Notes under the pieces: generated by a model | The model's database searches: none | What the model saw: the letters and a program-made list of their open reading frames with translations, nothing else | What the model was told of the DNA's origin: nothing | Assembly: GCA_013400155.1 (NCBI GenBank) | Contig: VXBM01001624.1 | Location: 62,001 to 126,000 of the forward strand | Direction: 5' to 3' | From: Helopsaltes ochotensis | Taxonomy: Eukaryota > Chordata > Aves > Passeriformes > Locustellidae | Length of the DNA: 64,000 nucleotides | Program-made: the position numbers and the translations under genes | Shown: in pieces, positions 36,701 to 48,700 of the stretch | Position numbering within the stretch: the first letter of the stretch is position 1 | Layout: every line of letters starts with the position of its first letter

Positions 36701-39700
36701 GTGTTAGAGCTGGGATTAAAGCACAGGAGTTGCAGTTCTGTTTTGGGACTCGGTGTTTATTAATTCCTATCTATAGCCTCACGAGTTGTGAGCTCCAACC
36801 AGCAAGGTAGAAAATGGGGGTGTGTCTAACTCTTTCCAAGGATATTTAGGCACTAATCACCCAGTAATGAGATGACACCTATGTAATTTATATTTTTGAC
36901 CCAATACTTGATCACCCAAGGTCAGCAATGTGGACCCTTTCTCCCAATTAGAAAAAAGCACCCAAAACCATGAAGAAGAAGGTGAAGAAGAAGGACTTGG
37001 ACAACACCCCAAATCCTCCATCTTGCTTCCCATATATTGCTATATTCTAAAACCTTAAATTCTAAGTTTTTCACTCTGTGGGATCACACAATTCTATTCA
37101 AACTACACCCCCACAAACCCTAGTGCTATCACTCAATTTTGGAAGCCTGTTCCAAGGCCTCAGGTCAAACGCTATGCTTGCTGGAGCGTCACTGCCTTTT
37201 AGCACAGAAAACCTGAAATTTTCAGCCTTCATGGTTCCAACAGTAATCTTTTCTCCCTCCTGTTTTGGATGGAGTGGTGGCTGGGAGTGAGCTCAGAGGA
37301 GTGACGGCAGCATGCTTTGGAACCTTAGAATCATTTTAGGTTGCAAAAGAGCTTGAAGATTAACCCAGAACTGCCAAGCCCACCACTGAACCATGTCCCC
37401 AAATGCCTCACAAACACATCTTCTAAACACCTCCAGGGGTCTGGATCCAAGCATCTTCCAGTGCTTGACAACCCTTTCGGTGAAAACGTTTTCCCCGATA
37501 TTCAGCCTAAACATTGTACCACATGTGAATCTTTCTGAGTTCAAATTTACTTTGTTTTAGTGCTGCGCTACAAAAGTCAGTTTCTTGACATAGTGCTGAA
37601 GGCAGGAACTGAAACTGAGGAAAATTCTGAGCTGATCATTTTATAGAGAGATTTCTGCATCCTGTATGGGCTCACTCAACAAACTGATTGCAAGTGTTGA
37701 CAGAAATAGTAGGTGGCAACAGAAACCAGCAAGAGATAATGCTAACAACTCTTAGCAGATCATTTCTTTATGAAATGCTATGAGAGTGTTCTGTTTCCTT
37801 TTTTATTTTATGTCATCATCATAATTTTTCAGGAGTCCATGGTTTGAACAGCATGGCAGAATCAGTGTCTTAACTGTGTCCTTTAATCTTTGTGGGCTTT
37901 TAAAATATCTCTCTGAGCTTTTTCATATCAAACATGATGAGATGGTCATGTGTCAGGGAGAAAATGGGGACAAGTGAGTAAATTTGATGTCTGTAATGGT
38001 ATTTTTTTACCTCCAAAGTGCTGAACAGAATTCAGGTGCTAATTGACAATGCTTGCCATGAAACTGCTGCCTGGTGGCTCCTGTAAAGTGAATTGTTGTC
38101 CTTGGTTCACTTCTGTTGCTGGTAGATATATCACAAAACTGTAGTTGCAGTTGCCAGGAGCTGAAGGAAGTAGAAGTTATTCTGGAGCTCCAAGTGGATA
38201 TGTGTTGGCACAGCTTTTAGAGTGGGGTTTGCACATTTTACTACTTCTGCTTTGTTTTATAAAGAACCAGGCTGTTGCTATCACCATATACATGAGCTGG
38301 AGAAAACAGGGAAAACCTAAATCTTGCTCAGATTTAGGGCAATTATATCTTTCTAATTTTTAGGAACTAAGTCACTATTCTGCTGCACCCCACATTTGCC
38401 TCTTCTTCCTTTTTGATGTCAAATTTTTTATGCATACTGCCCAAACAGGGTGGAAAGCAGCTGAGTGATATTTGAATTATTACAGTGTGCTGAAAACGCT
38501 CATTAAAAAGTATTGTATTTAAAATTAATAACTAACTAAATTATTTTGAGATTCATGAGCCTGAAGTCTTGTAAAACAGGATGAAGCTGTCTTAACTTTC
38601 TTTTTATATCTTGCACATATATTTTAAATGTATGTTTTATATTATTTAGGTTAATACAGAAAGCTCATGGTTTTAATAGACTCACTTATACTGGAAAAAT
38701 GTAATTTTACTGTAAAAGTCAAATGCATTCTGGTTTTATTTGTTCTACTAAAAGGTGACAATGTGACGTTAGCAGCAGACTTTGCCCATGAAAATGTTCC
38801 TTTTCTTGGAAAACTTGAGAGTCAATTGGACTAAGCCACCTACTCCTGACTATATGAACAAGTGAAAATGGTACCTGAGTGACCACTTGACCTTGAACTC
38901 AATTTCTCCCAAGCACTGTAAAGACTAAATTAAAATAAACATCATCATCATCATTATCATTATTACTACTACTATTACTTATTATCATCATCATTATTAT
39001 TATGACTTATTATGACTTCTTATTACTTCTTATTGCTTATTGTTGTACGTGTGCATGTTTATGTATGTACACAGGCATGTTTATGTCCTGGCATGAAGTT
39101 TTTGTCTTAGATGCCACTGCTGAGGTGATTCATGATTATTCAGCCCTTCAGTCACCAGGCAGAAGGTTGGCCACAGTGCTGTGGGAAAGGAGGCTGGAAT
39201 GTTATTGGTGTTACCAAGAGTTCAGCTACAAACCAGACCGGAGCCATCGCTATATCTGATAGCGAAAACTTCCTTGCAATTGCTTTCTTTCCTGTGTCAA
39301 ATAATCCCTTTGTTTTCACTCATTTCCTTCCTGAAATGACCTGTTTCCCATTTGCATGACAGCTCTCTCTCTGAACCACGAGGGAAGGTGCTCTCCGCGC
39401 ATTTTCCTGGGGTTTATTTCACCCTTTGCTTCCCGATTTTTCCCCCTGAAGCGGGTTTTGGCTCCTGCCCTCATCTGTTGCCCTTAGCATTGGCTCCTCC
39501 ATCTGTCCTGAGCAGTTCTGCCTGTGGGGGGACGAGCGGCAGTCTCGGGGCTGTGCTGGGGCTCTGCCAGCCTCTGACACAACGTGGAGCAGCCTCATTC
39601 CTCGGGAGGAGTCAACGAGGAGCCCGCTCCAAACTGTCAGATTGTTGAGAGATGTTGCTAAAATTGTCCTCACGCAGCGCGTTGGGAAAGAGCGAGCGCT

Positions 39701-42700
39701 TTGTGCGCTGGGTTTATGCTCTGGTGGCCGTGGTTTGGAGCTGGAAGTGAAACTTCCCGTGTGTTTTTGCATGGCTCACATGCCTCACTCAGAGCAAGAA
39801 GTGCAGTGTAACAAATTCAAGGCAATTCCAAGCAGCTCACAGGCAGGTGAGTTGAGTGCACTGAAAGAAGCCATCCACGTAACACGCTTGTGGCATTTTG
39901 ATTCTCAAATTAATTTGGCAATTGGCTTCTAAACAATGCGTTTCCTTTGACAGCTAGCTCCACACAGCCGTCAGAGAGAAGCTTCTGGCATAAATCTCTG
40001 AAAGTGATAGTGTTTGCTCCTCTGAGAAGGACACTTGTTTTGAACTCGAGCTCTGACCTTTGTCCCCGGATATTCCGGTCACATCTCCTGCACTTTGCTC
40101 TGCCTCAAGCTCATTTTTTTTCCTGGTTGCCCTGCAATTTATGTTTAAAAGGTATCAACAATCAGTCCAACACAGATAGATGGTAGTATATGAAGGACTG
40201 GGTTTTTGTGCTTGATAAGAGGTATTATATTTTATGCTGCCACTCCAAGATTTATAGAACAGGTTGTGGGGGAGACTCTCAATCCATGTCCACGTGGATT
40301 GCCATCAAATTTCAGAGCAATCTACAGTCCTGTTTATCTGTGTCATGCACTGTCTGGTAGAGTCTTTCACTTGGCTGAAAGGCTTTGGTTGAAAGGTTGT
40401 TTTTTGTTTTCTGGTGTTTTGAATGCTCTCAAAAATGAAATTAAAGTCAGTAGCTTTCAACCTTTTTGAGAACAGAAACATGGCCTGTTCCTTATGATTG
40501 GTGAATTCAATAATTTCACAAAACACGAAGTGCAGTAACGTCTGTCCACATCAGATATCAGGAAGAGCACTAGTGTCTGTGGATCAATGTTCCTGTTCCT
40601 CTGGAAGCTTTAGTAGCTAGTAGATCTTACATTCAGGACCTGTAAGTGAAATCCTGTGCTGCTTTTCACTTTATTACCTTCGTGTTTTGAGAGATTTTAT
40701 TTTAATCAAATTCTTCTGGGTTGCATTTGCTACAGCTTGTGGTTTAGAATTTAACTTAAGTGTCTTCTGCCATGATCCTCTCTTTTTTTTTTTCCTTATC
40801 TTTCCAGAGGAAAAATCCTTTATGTAAATGGTGTGCAGCATATCATCAGAGTTTGAGCTAACCTGTTATTAAGGCTGCACTGTACTTTAAGTGGTGGATG
40901 TAAGAGCTGCAGTGAGTAGGGTATATAAGAAAAAACCTCTAAAATCTTGATAGCTTTATTCATATTTGGATAGTTTTGTGCATCGTATCTGGAAGTCTCT
41001 GTTGTAGTATTTCACTTCAGCTTCAATAGCCTCTTCATGCATGAAGGGACCTGTGAGAGGCTGAGATTGATTGGGGGGATTAGGAGAGTGAAACAGAGCA
41101 TACAAAACATTATTTTGTTTTCAGTGCCAGGGGTTGACCCCAGGCAGCCACTGAGGACCTCCCCATTTGCTGGCTCATTCCCCCTCTGGGGCAGAATAGG
41201 GGGGAGGATTGGAAGAGAAAAAGCAAGAAAAAAACAACCCATGATGGATCAAGATAAAGATGGATTCATAGGTGAAGGAAAGAACAGGGAGGAAAAAGGA
41301 CTGAATAGCACCAAGGGATTTACTCACAACCTTCCATAAGCAGAGCAGTGCCCAGACTCAGTGGGCAAGGAGTCTTTGGAGAGACTGCCTGCCAGTTTTA
41401 TTGCTGAGCGAGGATGTTAAAGGGAATGGGACATCCTTTGGGTCAGCTGTCCCAGCTGTGTCCCCTCTCAGCCTCTTGTGCACCCCCAGCCCACTCACTG
41501 AGGCAGCAGAATAAGAAACAGGGAAGAATTTGGCACCATTCAGCAGCAGCTAAAATATCCCTGTGCTGAGATAAGACACAGAATGAACAATGCTCAGGCG
41601 CTGAGATGTCCAAGGCAAAGAAGGGATTTTATTTACAAACCTCGACATTTATAGAATTCCTAAGGGGACCACAGATTGGAGGATGAAGTTGCCACCTCTC
41701 CAACCACACTGGTCAAACCAAGAGTCCATCAGTTCTCTCCTCCTCCATAAAAGTATGAAAAACAACTTATTATTTACATGAGCGTGCATGAAAAACTCCA
41801 TTAAAAAATGTAAACATTAGCAGAACTTTAAAAGAACAGGGCCACATCCCTGTGTTATCAGATCTAAAATTATCCCCATCCCAGCCAGACCCAGTACATT
41901 GAGCACATCAGCAAATTCTGATGCTCATTTGTCATAGTAGGCCATGTGTTACTTGCATTTGAAGTTTGTGTGATAAGTAAAGGGATGTTTCAGAGTTTCT
42001 GTAAAGGTAGACAGATTAATTTTGATGGGTAATAATCTGTAACTTTGATTTGTGAAAGTGTTGAGGGATTTCCAGAAGAATGGCAATGGGCAACTCTGTA
42101 GGAGAAGAGAAGTTTTATACAGAAGAAAAAAACCCAGTTAAGAGCCATGTGCAGAGATGTCTCTGACCTGGAAATGGAGACACAGAAGTGCTGTAGGAAG
42201 GAGCAGCAGTCCCTTGTGTCATCTGGAGAGAGGGCAGAGAACAGTTTTGCAGCTTTTTTTCTTTTTATCAGCTTTTCTAGAAGCTCAAGAAGACCACTTC
42301 AGCAGGAGTGGGTGCAAAAGGGTTTCTGTCCTTTCTGATGGCAAGGTGAGAACTTTTGGAGGGCTGTAGGTAGAACCTGGCACAGGAGCCAAGCTCTAGG
42401 AGAAAGCAGAGCTTGAAGTTTCCTTTTGAGGTACTGGCAAAAACCACAGGACAGGGCATGCATTCTAGCTGCCAGTCTTTTTATTTCCTTTTCCTTTTTT
42501 TGTTTTTTTCTTCCTCTTTCTTTGTGCTATGTTCATATTAACATGGGGGGGACTATTCTTCCTTCAGTGTGATTCATGCCAGGCCGCCAAGAGAACCATG
42601 TCTCAGGGAGCTGAAAGGGAAAGGAAACCCACTTATGAACCACTGGATTGTAAAAGGTTTGAAAAAGAAAGGCTGAAGAGAAACCCTTCCACAATGGAAG

Positions 42701-45700
42701 AATTTTGCCAGATGCCAGGATTTTTGTTAGAAGTTGTATTTTGAAGGGTGAATAATTTCAGGGTGCAGCTGTAGTATCCACCTCCAGATCCTCTATAGCA
42801 GCATTTCAGTCTCAACTGAAATGTTCTGTTCTACTTTAAATGATAACTTGGTCTCCAGCAGGTTCTAATTCTCACTCTACCTGCATTAAAGAAATAAATT
42901 TGTGAATATGAATTGCTCTCAGTGTGGACTCTCAGTTGTTGTGTCCGTACTTTTTGTTTATTAACACAATCATTGATTGGCTTTTGTTAAATGTAAAATT
43001 TTTTGAAGCTGTTGTTAGTTACAACGTAATAGTAACAAGACCTTTAATCAAATTTGCATTTAATCTCACCATGACAGTGTGTGTTGAGCACCTTTCCACC
43101 CTGGCTGGGAGTGTTGTGCTGCTCTGGAGGAGAATCTGTTAATCCACGTTGCAAATGGTTTTGAAATTCCTTTTTGTCTTAACACAGGGCAAAACTCACA
43201 TGAAGCATAAGAATAAGGAGCCTCCTGCAAAATTTACTCTCTGCTTTTCAATTCCTTTGGAGCCTCTACACATGCCAGACTTGCTTTGTTCATTTAAAGC
43301 AGCTCCAACTGTTTCTGTTTGCAGCATTTATAAATTTTACAGTGGATGTAAACTTTCTCTACATTTGTTTAATTTAATAGCATAAAATTTACATTTTGGT
43401 TCACCTAAAAGAAGGTAACACTCAAAAACTGAGTGTTTATTGCATTGTTAATTGAAAGAAGTAAATTTTTTTTGTTTGGTTTGTTTTGTTTAAAGCATAT
43501 ATTCTTTCTCACTGGACAGTATTTAAGTATCATTTACAGTCCACAGCAGAAGACTGCTAACTGATCCCCTTGGAGGTGCAAATAATTCTATGGGATTAAA
43601 CTAGATACTGCTTTTTAATCCCTTTGTTTTATCAGGAACAGATGGACTTTACTTCTTCAGATCATCATCCAAACAAAAGAAGAAAGGTAGCAAATCAGAC
43701 AGTGCTGCTTCACTGACTGTGTTGGGGTGTGCACGTGTGTGTGTTGTGGTTGCAAAGACAATCAAGTGAAAAATGCTTTCAGTAACATGCTGCAAAAGCA
43801 GAAATTGCAGATACAGAGGGAATAATCAGTGTTGTCCCTCTGCCCTGGGATTTCAGAATAATGCATAATGAAAGCAAGATAGCTGTTTCGAAATATTCAC
43901 GTACCTGGCTAAAAAAATTCTGATGATTTGTGGTGTTCTTGAGTTGGAGTGTTTGCTCGGCACACTTCTCCTGCTAAAGCAAACTGAGCAGCTGCTGTAC
44001 AGGATTAGGATGGCTCTGTTTGCCTGAGTGGCATTTGTCACCGTGGGAGGGGGGCTTCAAGCCAGTGATGTATTTCAGGAACTTGTGGTTTTTTGCAAAA
44101 ATCACTGAGAAGGGAAGAGATAATGATGTGTTTACAAAATGGGACAAATGCTTCCACAAGTGACATCCGAAAACGAGGGCACTGCTGTCTTTGCACCTGG
44201 AATTCCTGGGTGAAGGAACCCTGGTCACAGAAGAGACCTTTGTAGGGGGGCTTTTATGGGCTCCTCACTGCAGATCTCTGTATGTCGCAGAGCTTGGTAG
44301 TATTCAGATTTTTTTTTTTTAAATTTTGCAAAATGTACCTTAACTGTCCTGTCAACAACATCACTTTTATTTTGCCTCCAGGTGTGATGAAATTGATGGA
44401 TTTCATATGTACATTTTGTATTTCCATCGTATGAAAAGAAATCAAACCAGCTATTTTAGTTGAAGATCAGAAATTGAGATTTTTAATGAAATATAAGGAA
44501 AAAAGCTACCTACTTCCAGAGTTTCCTTAGACCTCTCTTGGCCATGTCACCTACTGACTTTCACAACAAAGCTCCTGGTGTTCCAGATCAGGTGCTTAAG
44601 TGATTGTAGTAGGAAAAAAACCAACAACTTCCAAATGTTGCATTCAATTTTTTTTTCCACTAGAGTTGAAGAGTGTTCTTCAGCATTCATCTGAATTCAT
44701 TATTTTGTGGCGTGGGTGTGTGTTGTGTCTTCATCTTGCTTTTCCCCTTTCCCTCCTCTCCAGGTTTAACGTGAATCTCTTGTACGGAATAAAAGGCACA
44801 TCATGTTTCTGGTTTTGCAGCATTGTGTTTTGTTAGCTGAAAAACATTCCTGTTGGGAGATCTTTTGGTGTGTGCATGTGCATTTCCATGCCTACTTCTA
44901 CATTAGCAATTCAACGAACTGAATACTTTATGAAGAAATAAAGGATGAGTCAGGGTTGTTTGGTTTGGTTTTTTTTTAGCCTTTGTAGTCTTGCGGATTT
45001 AACGTGAGAAACATTTGTATATACCAGAAAACACTTGTGCTTTCAAGGATGCTCACACAGACAGTGAGCCCAGTGCTAGCTATCAGACAGTGGCAAGCCG
45101 AAATAATCAGGCTTCCCAAGGCAGTGTTTGCAGTCAGAGCACTGCTCCCCTCGGGTGTCCTGACTCACTGGATGAGATAAGTGACTTTTGTGGGCACCCT
45201 CCAGCTCTCTGCTCGCACTGCTGACGTAAAAATGGTCCTTGTGCTGGACCGTGTGGGGCTGGAGGTGTTTTCTGCTGAAATACAGAAGTTAACCACAGCT
45301 TATCTCCTCTTCTCCTGTATACAACTTGTCCAAGGCATCTCTGAGAAACAGTCAAGGCAATGAATGAATAATTATTCTTTCTCTTCCTCCCATCTCTCCA
45401 GAACAAAGGAAGAATTATGCACGAGACAGTGTCAGCAGCATATCTGAAACGTCACAGTACCATGTAGAGGTGAGTTGAGAGGGATGCACCAATTACAGCT
45501 CTCAGTTACGTGTGGTTATTTTTGCCTACATGTTGGGTTTTGGGTTTTTTTGAGTATATATAAGCTTGAAGGCACATGCCTCTTCCAAAATATCCCGCCA
45601 GCCCGGGGTCACTTCAGAACAGATTACTCTGAAACGTCTCAAATTCGGTAGCTTTGCCATACTGAGCTGAAATCTGGGTGTAGGAGGATGTAAGCAGAGT

Positions 45701-48700
45701 TGTGTGGAGTTTGGCAAGCAGACAGGACTTTTCAACTCCACGTCTTGTGCTGCCCTGTCTCCCAGCCTGGGACCTTGCAGGGATGAGGCAGAGCTGAACG
45801 GGCGCTGTGCTGCTGGCAAGGCCCCCTGGGTGACATTTAAAACCAATGCTCCGATCAGATCTAATCAGCAGAGGTATTAGAATATTCACAAAGCGCCGAG
45901 CATTAACCCCTCAAAGCCCGGTGGGTGGAATGCCCGGTTGTTTAAATGCATTCTGCCCGCACAGATCCTTCCCCAGTGAGAGGAGCTAAGTGTGTGCCTC
46001 GCTGCCTTAAGCTGCTTTGCAGAATTACTGCATGCTGCTCTCATATTTAAAACGTTCAGCCTGCATGTAGCCTGCTAAGCACTTTTGCATGCAATGCCTC
46101 CTTTTGTGGCCTGACTTTGGCTCAAACTTTCTCCTGCTGCCATCAGACCACGGCCATGGGTTAAACCGAGTCTTTCAAGCACCAGCTCCTTTTCGCTGGG
46201 TTTTAAATCACCTGTGAATTGTGAGATCTCCTAATTTCAAGTGCTTCAGTCCTATGATCACCTTGCAGATGAATACGTGTGTTGGTTCTAATTGCCTGTC
46301 CATTTTTGTGTGGTTTCTTCATAACGGTTTTGGTCCTGTACTGGCATAAAAATTAGTGCTTCCATTTGGAATCTAAGCATTCCTGGGTAAGCAGCCAGTG
46401 GAGAGTTTGTTTCACTAGACTTCTTTTAAATGCTTTGATTATATGCAGCTTACACCTACTTTCTTCTCTGTAATTGCTGTGTGCTGCAATAGAATAAAGC
46501 GCAGTTAATTCTTTTTTTATTTTTTTTTAAGTTATTTAGAAGAGAGATATGCAGGCATACATTAAATGTGGTTCAGCTTGAAGGAGTGTTACCAGATCTT
46601 CAATTAGAATGTGAAGGTGGATTTATGCCTGAACAAAATGAAATAATTTTGTGTAATTTCTTGCTCTGTTGGCACGCTGAAGGAGAAACTGCCACAGCCA
46701 TAATGCCAGGGAAGCTAGCTGAGGCGATGTTTGTGAGGTCCTGTTTAGTTTCCAGGCCATTAACTGAATCTGGAGAAATATTCCAAGGTGATGGTGAGCA
46801 GAAGCAGTTCCTGTTTTCTTCTGTGCTGCACATAAAAGTGGCCAGCCTGTCCATAAGGTAGCCCAGTCAGATGCAAGCCCATCCTGGTTGCCACCAGCAG
46901 GCTACTGGCAGCTCTGGAAGGGATGAGGACACTCCAGGTCAGGGCAGCTTCTGGGAAGCTTCTGCTGGCACCTCCTGAATTCAGCTTGCCAAGAGAGAGG
47001 CAGGTTTTCACTCCTCAAGGAAGCTAATTAAAACCGGTGGGTTAATTCTAGCTTTGATTACCTGGAGGATGTCAGAATGTGCCTTCGAGTCTTAACTGCC
47101 TACAGTAGTGAGGAAAGGACAGTGGGTGTCAGAAAGCAAGCTGCAAAAATAAATTGACTTAAAAAGACATTGTGGACTAAACAGCCTTCCTCAAGTCTTA
47201 GAGGTGGGCTCTGGCATGTGCAAAGGCACTTTTACTCATGAATAATTTGCACTGCTCCTTCCTGACAATTTAAATACTGGCCCTCGTGAACAATAAGGGG
47301 AAATTGCAATCCTGATTTCTTTCAAATGTGCGTCTTACTCACCAGCACTTGACCACCTTTGTTCTGGACCGAAAAGAGGCAATGATCACAGTGGATGATG
47401 GGATAAGGAAGCTGAAATTGCTGGATGCCAAAGGCAAAGTGTGGACTCAAGACATGATTCTTCAAGTGGATGACAAAGCTGTCAGCTTGGTGGACTTGGA
47501 ATCAAAGGTAGGATCTGTGAGTGACAGACTCATTTTCAGAGAGAGGGGAAAAGGGAGCGAGCAGAGAAACCATGTATGTGAGATTGAGGATTTTAATTAC
47601 CTTATTATCACTTTCCCTTTTTAGCTCATGCAGTTTTTCTGAGATCAGGACACTGTATACTAAGGTGGTATTTTGTGTTTTCTTCTTTTTTTTTTCCCTC
47701 TTCTGACAGAATGAACTGGAGAATTTTCCTTTAAGCACAATTCAGCATTGCCAAGCTGTGATGAATGCGTGCAACTACAATTCCATTCTTGCATTAATAT
47801 GCAAAGAACCGACCCAAAACAAGCCTGATTTGCATCTTTTCCAGTGTGATGAAATTAAGGTAAGATAATAGTGGAGATCTGCTATGACTTACTTGAATAG
47901 GGGAGATTGTGTGAATGGACCAGTAGAGTGGATTAAGACAAATGAGCTGATTCACAGAAAATAATTCTGTACTTTTATCCCTGTAAATATGCTGTAAGCT
48001 TAATGCACTTATGGTATCAGCACTACTTATAGGATGGGAGTAAATGTAGTGTAGAATGCTTTGCAAACCAGTAATCTAATATTTAAACTGAAACTTTAGT
48101 GCATGCACAAATATGTCCTGTAAATATTGGTTCTTGGACTCCACAGCTGCTAATTTAGGTTTGCAAATGTGTAAAGCTCTGGAAAATGTCTATTTGGTTT
48201 GCCTTCACACTTCTGAGAAAAAATGGTGTAAAATAATTTGAGTTAGCTCAAATTTATTTTATAACTGCAAAGAGCTGATCTGAGCCCTGCTCTTTCCACT
48301 CTTTTTGTCACTGAACAATTAAACATTCTCTACCTTCTCACCTCTCTGCATCTCTGCTCTGCTGGAGAGATCTTGAAAGGGAAAATATTCCTTGCAGGAG
48401 GAGCAAAACAAGGAAAGAGGTTGCTTGTCTTTGATGAAAATATTACCTTCAAGTGTAAATGACTTTTTTAATGTATTCTGCAATACTTCTTTATTTCTGA
48501 GGTTCTGAATTTTAATTCTGTTACTTATTCTCTGTAATTCCAGTTGATAATTTCATGGGGATTTCTTAATTCCTTTGTAGCAGTTTGTATTATTGTCTTA
48601 AAACAACAGACCATTAATCAGACTGTGCAGCAGTTTTGGAATCAGCATGGTGAGAGCAGTGTGAGGACGATCAGTTATGGTGTGATTTGTTGCACAGAAT

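Larger units (their letters stand above)
35680..45401 (+). other. EPS8: EPS8 intron after coding exon 2 (9.7 kb, the longest in the coding part)
   Basis: GT-AG, phase 1. It contains a repeated TTATAAAGTGAT-like motif (about 35735-35793), an LTR (36640-37088), a CR1 fragment (37326-37530), a trinucleotide microsatellite (38941-39042), a GC/CpG-rich patch (39350-39770) and a nested LTR block (41125-41898). No conserved extra coding exon is recognised. Confidence 0.9.

Noticed and set aside
38941..39042. CRISPR-like array
   Set aside because: It is an imperfect trinucleotide microsatellite with no spacer-repeat pattern.
46568..46861. 97-codon open frame between EPS8 exons 3 and 4
   Set aside because: No similarity recalled to EPS8 or another family, and it lacks splice sites joining it in frame.
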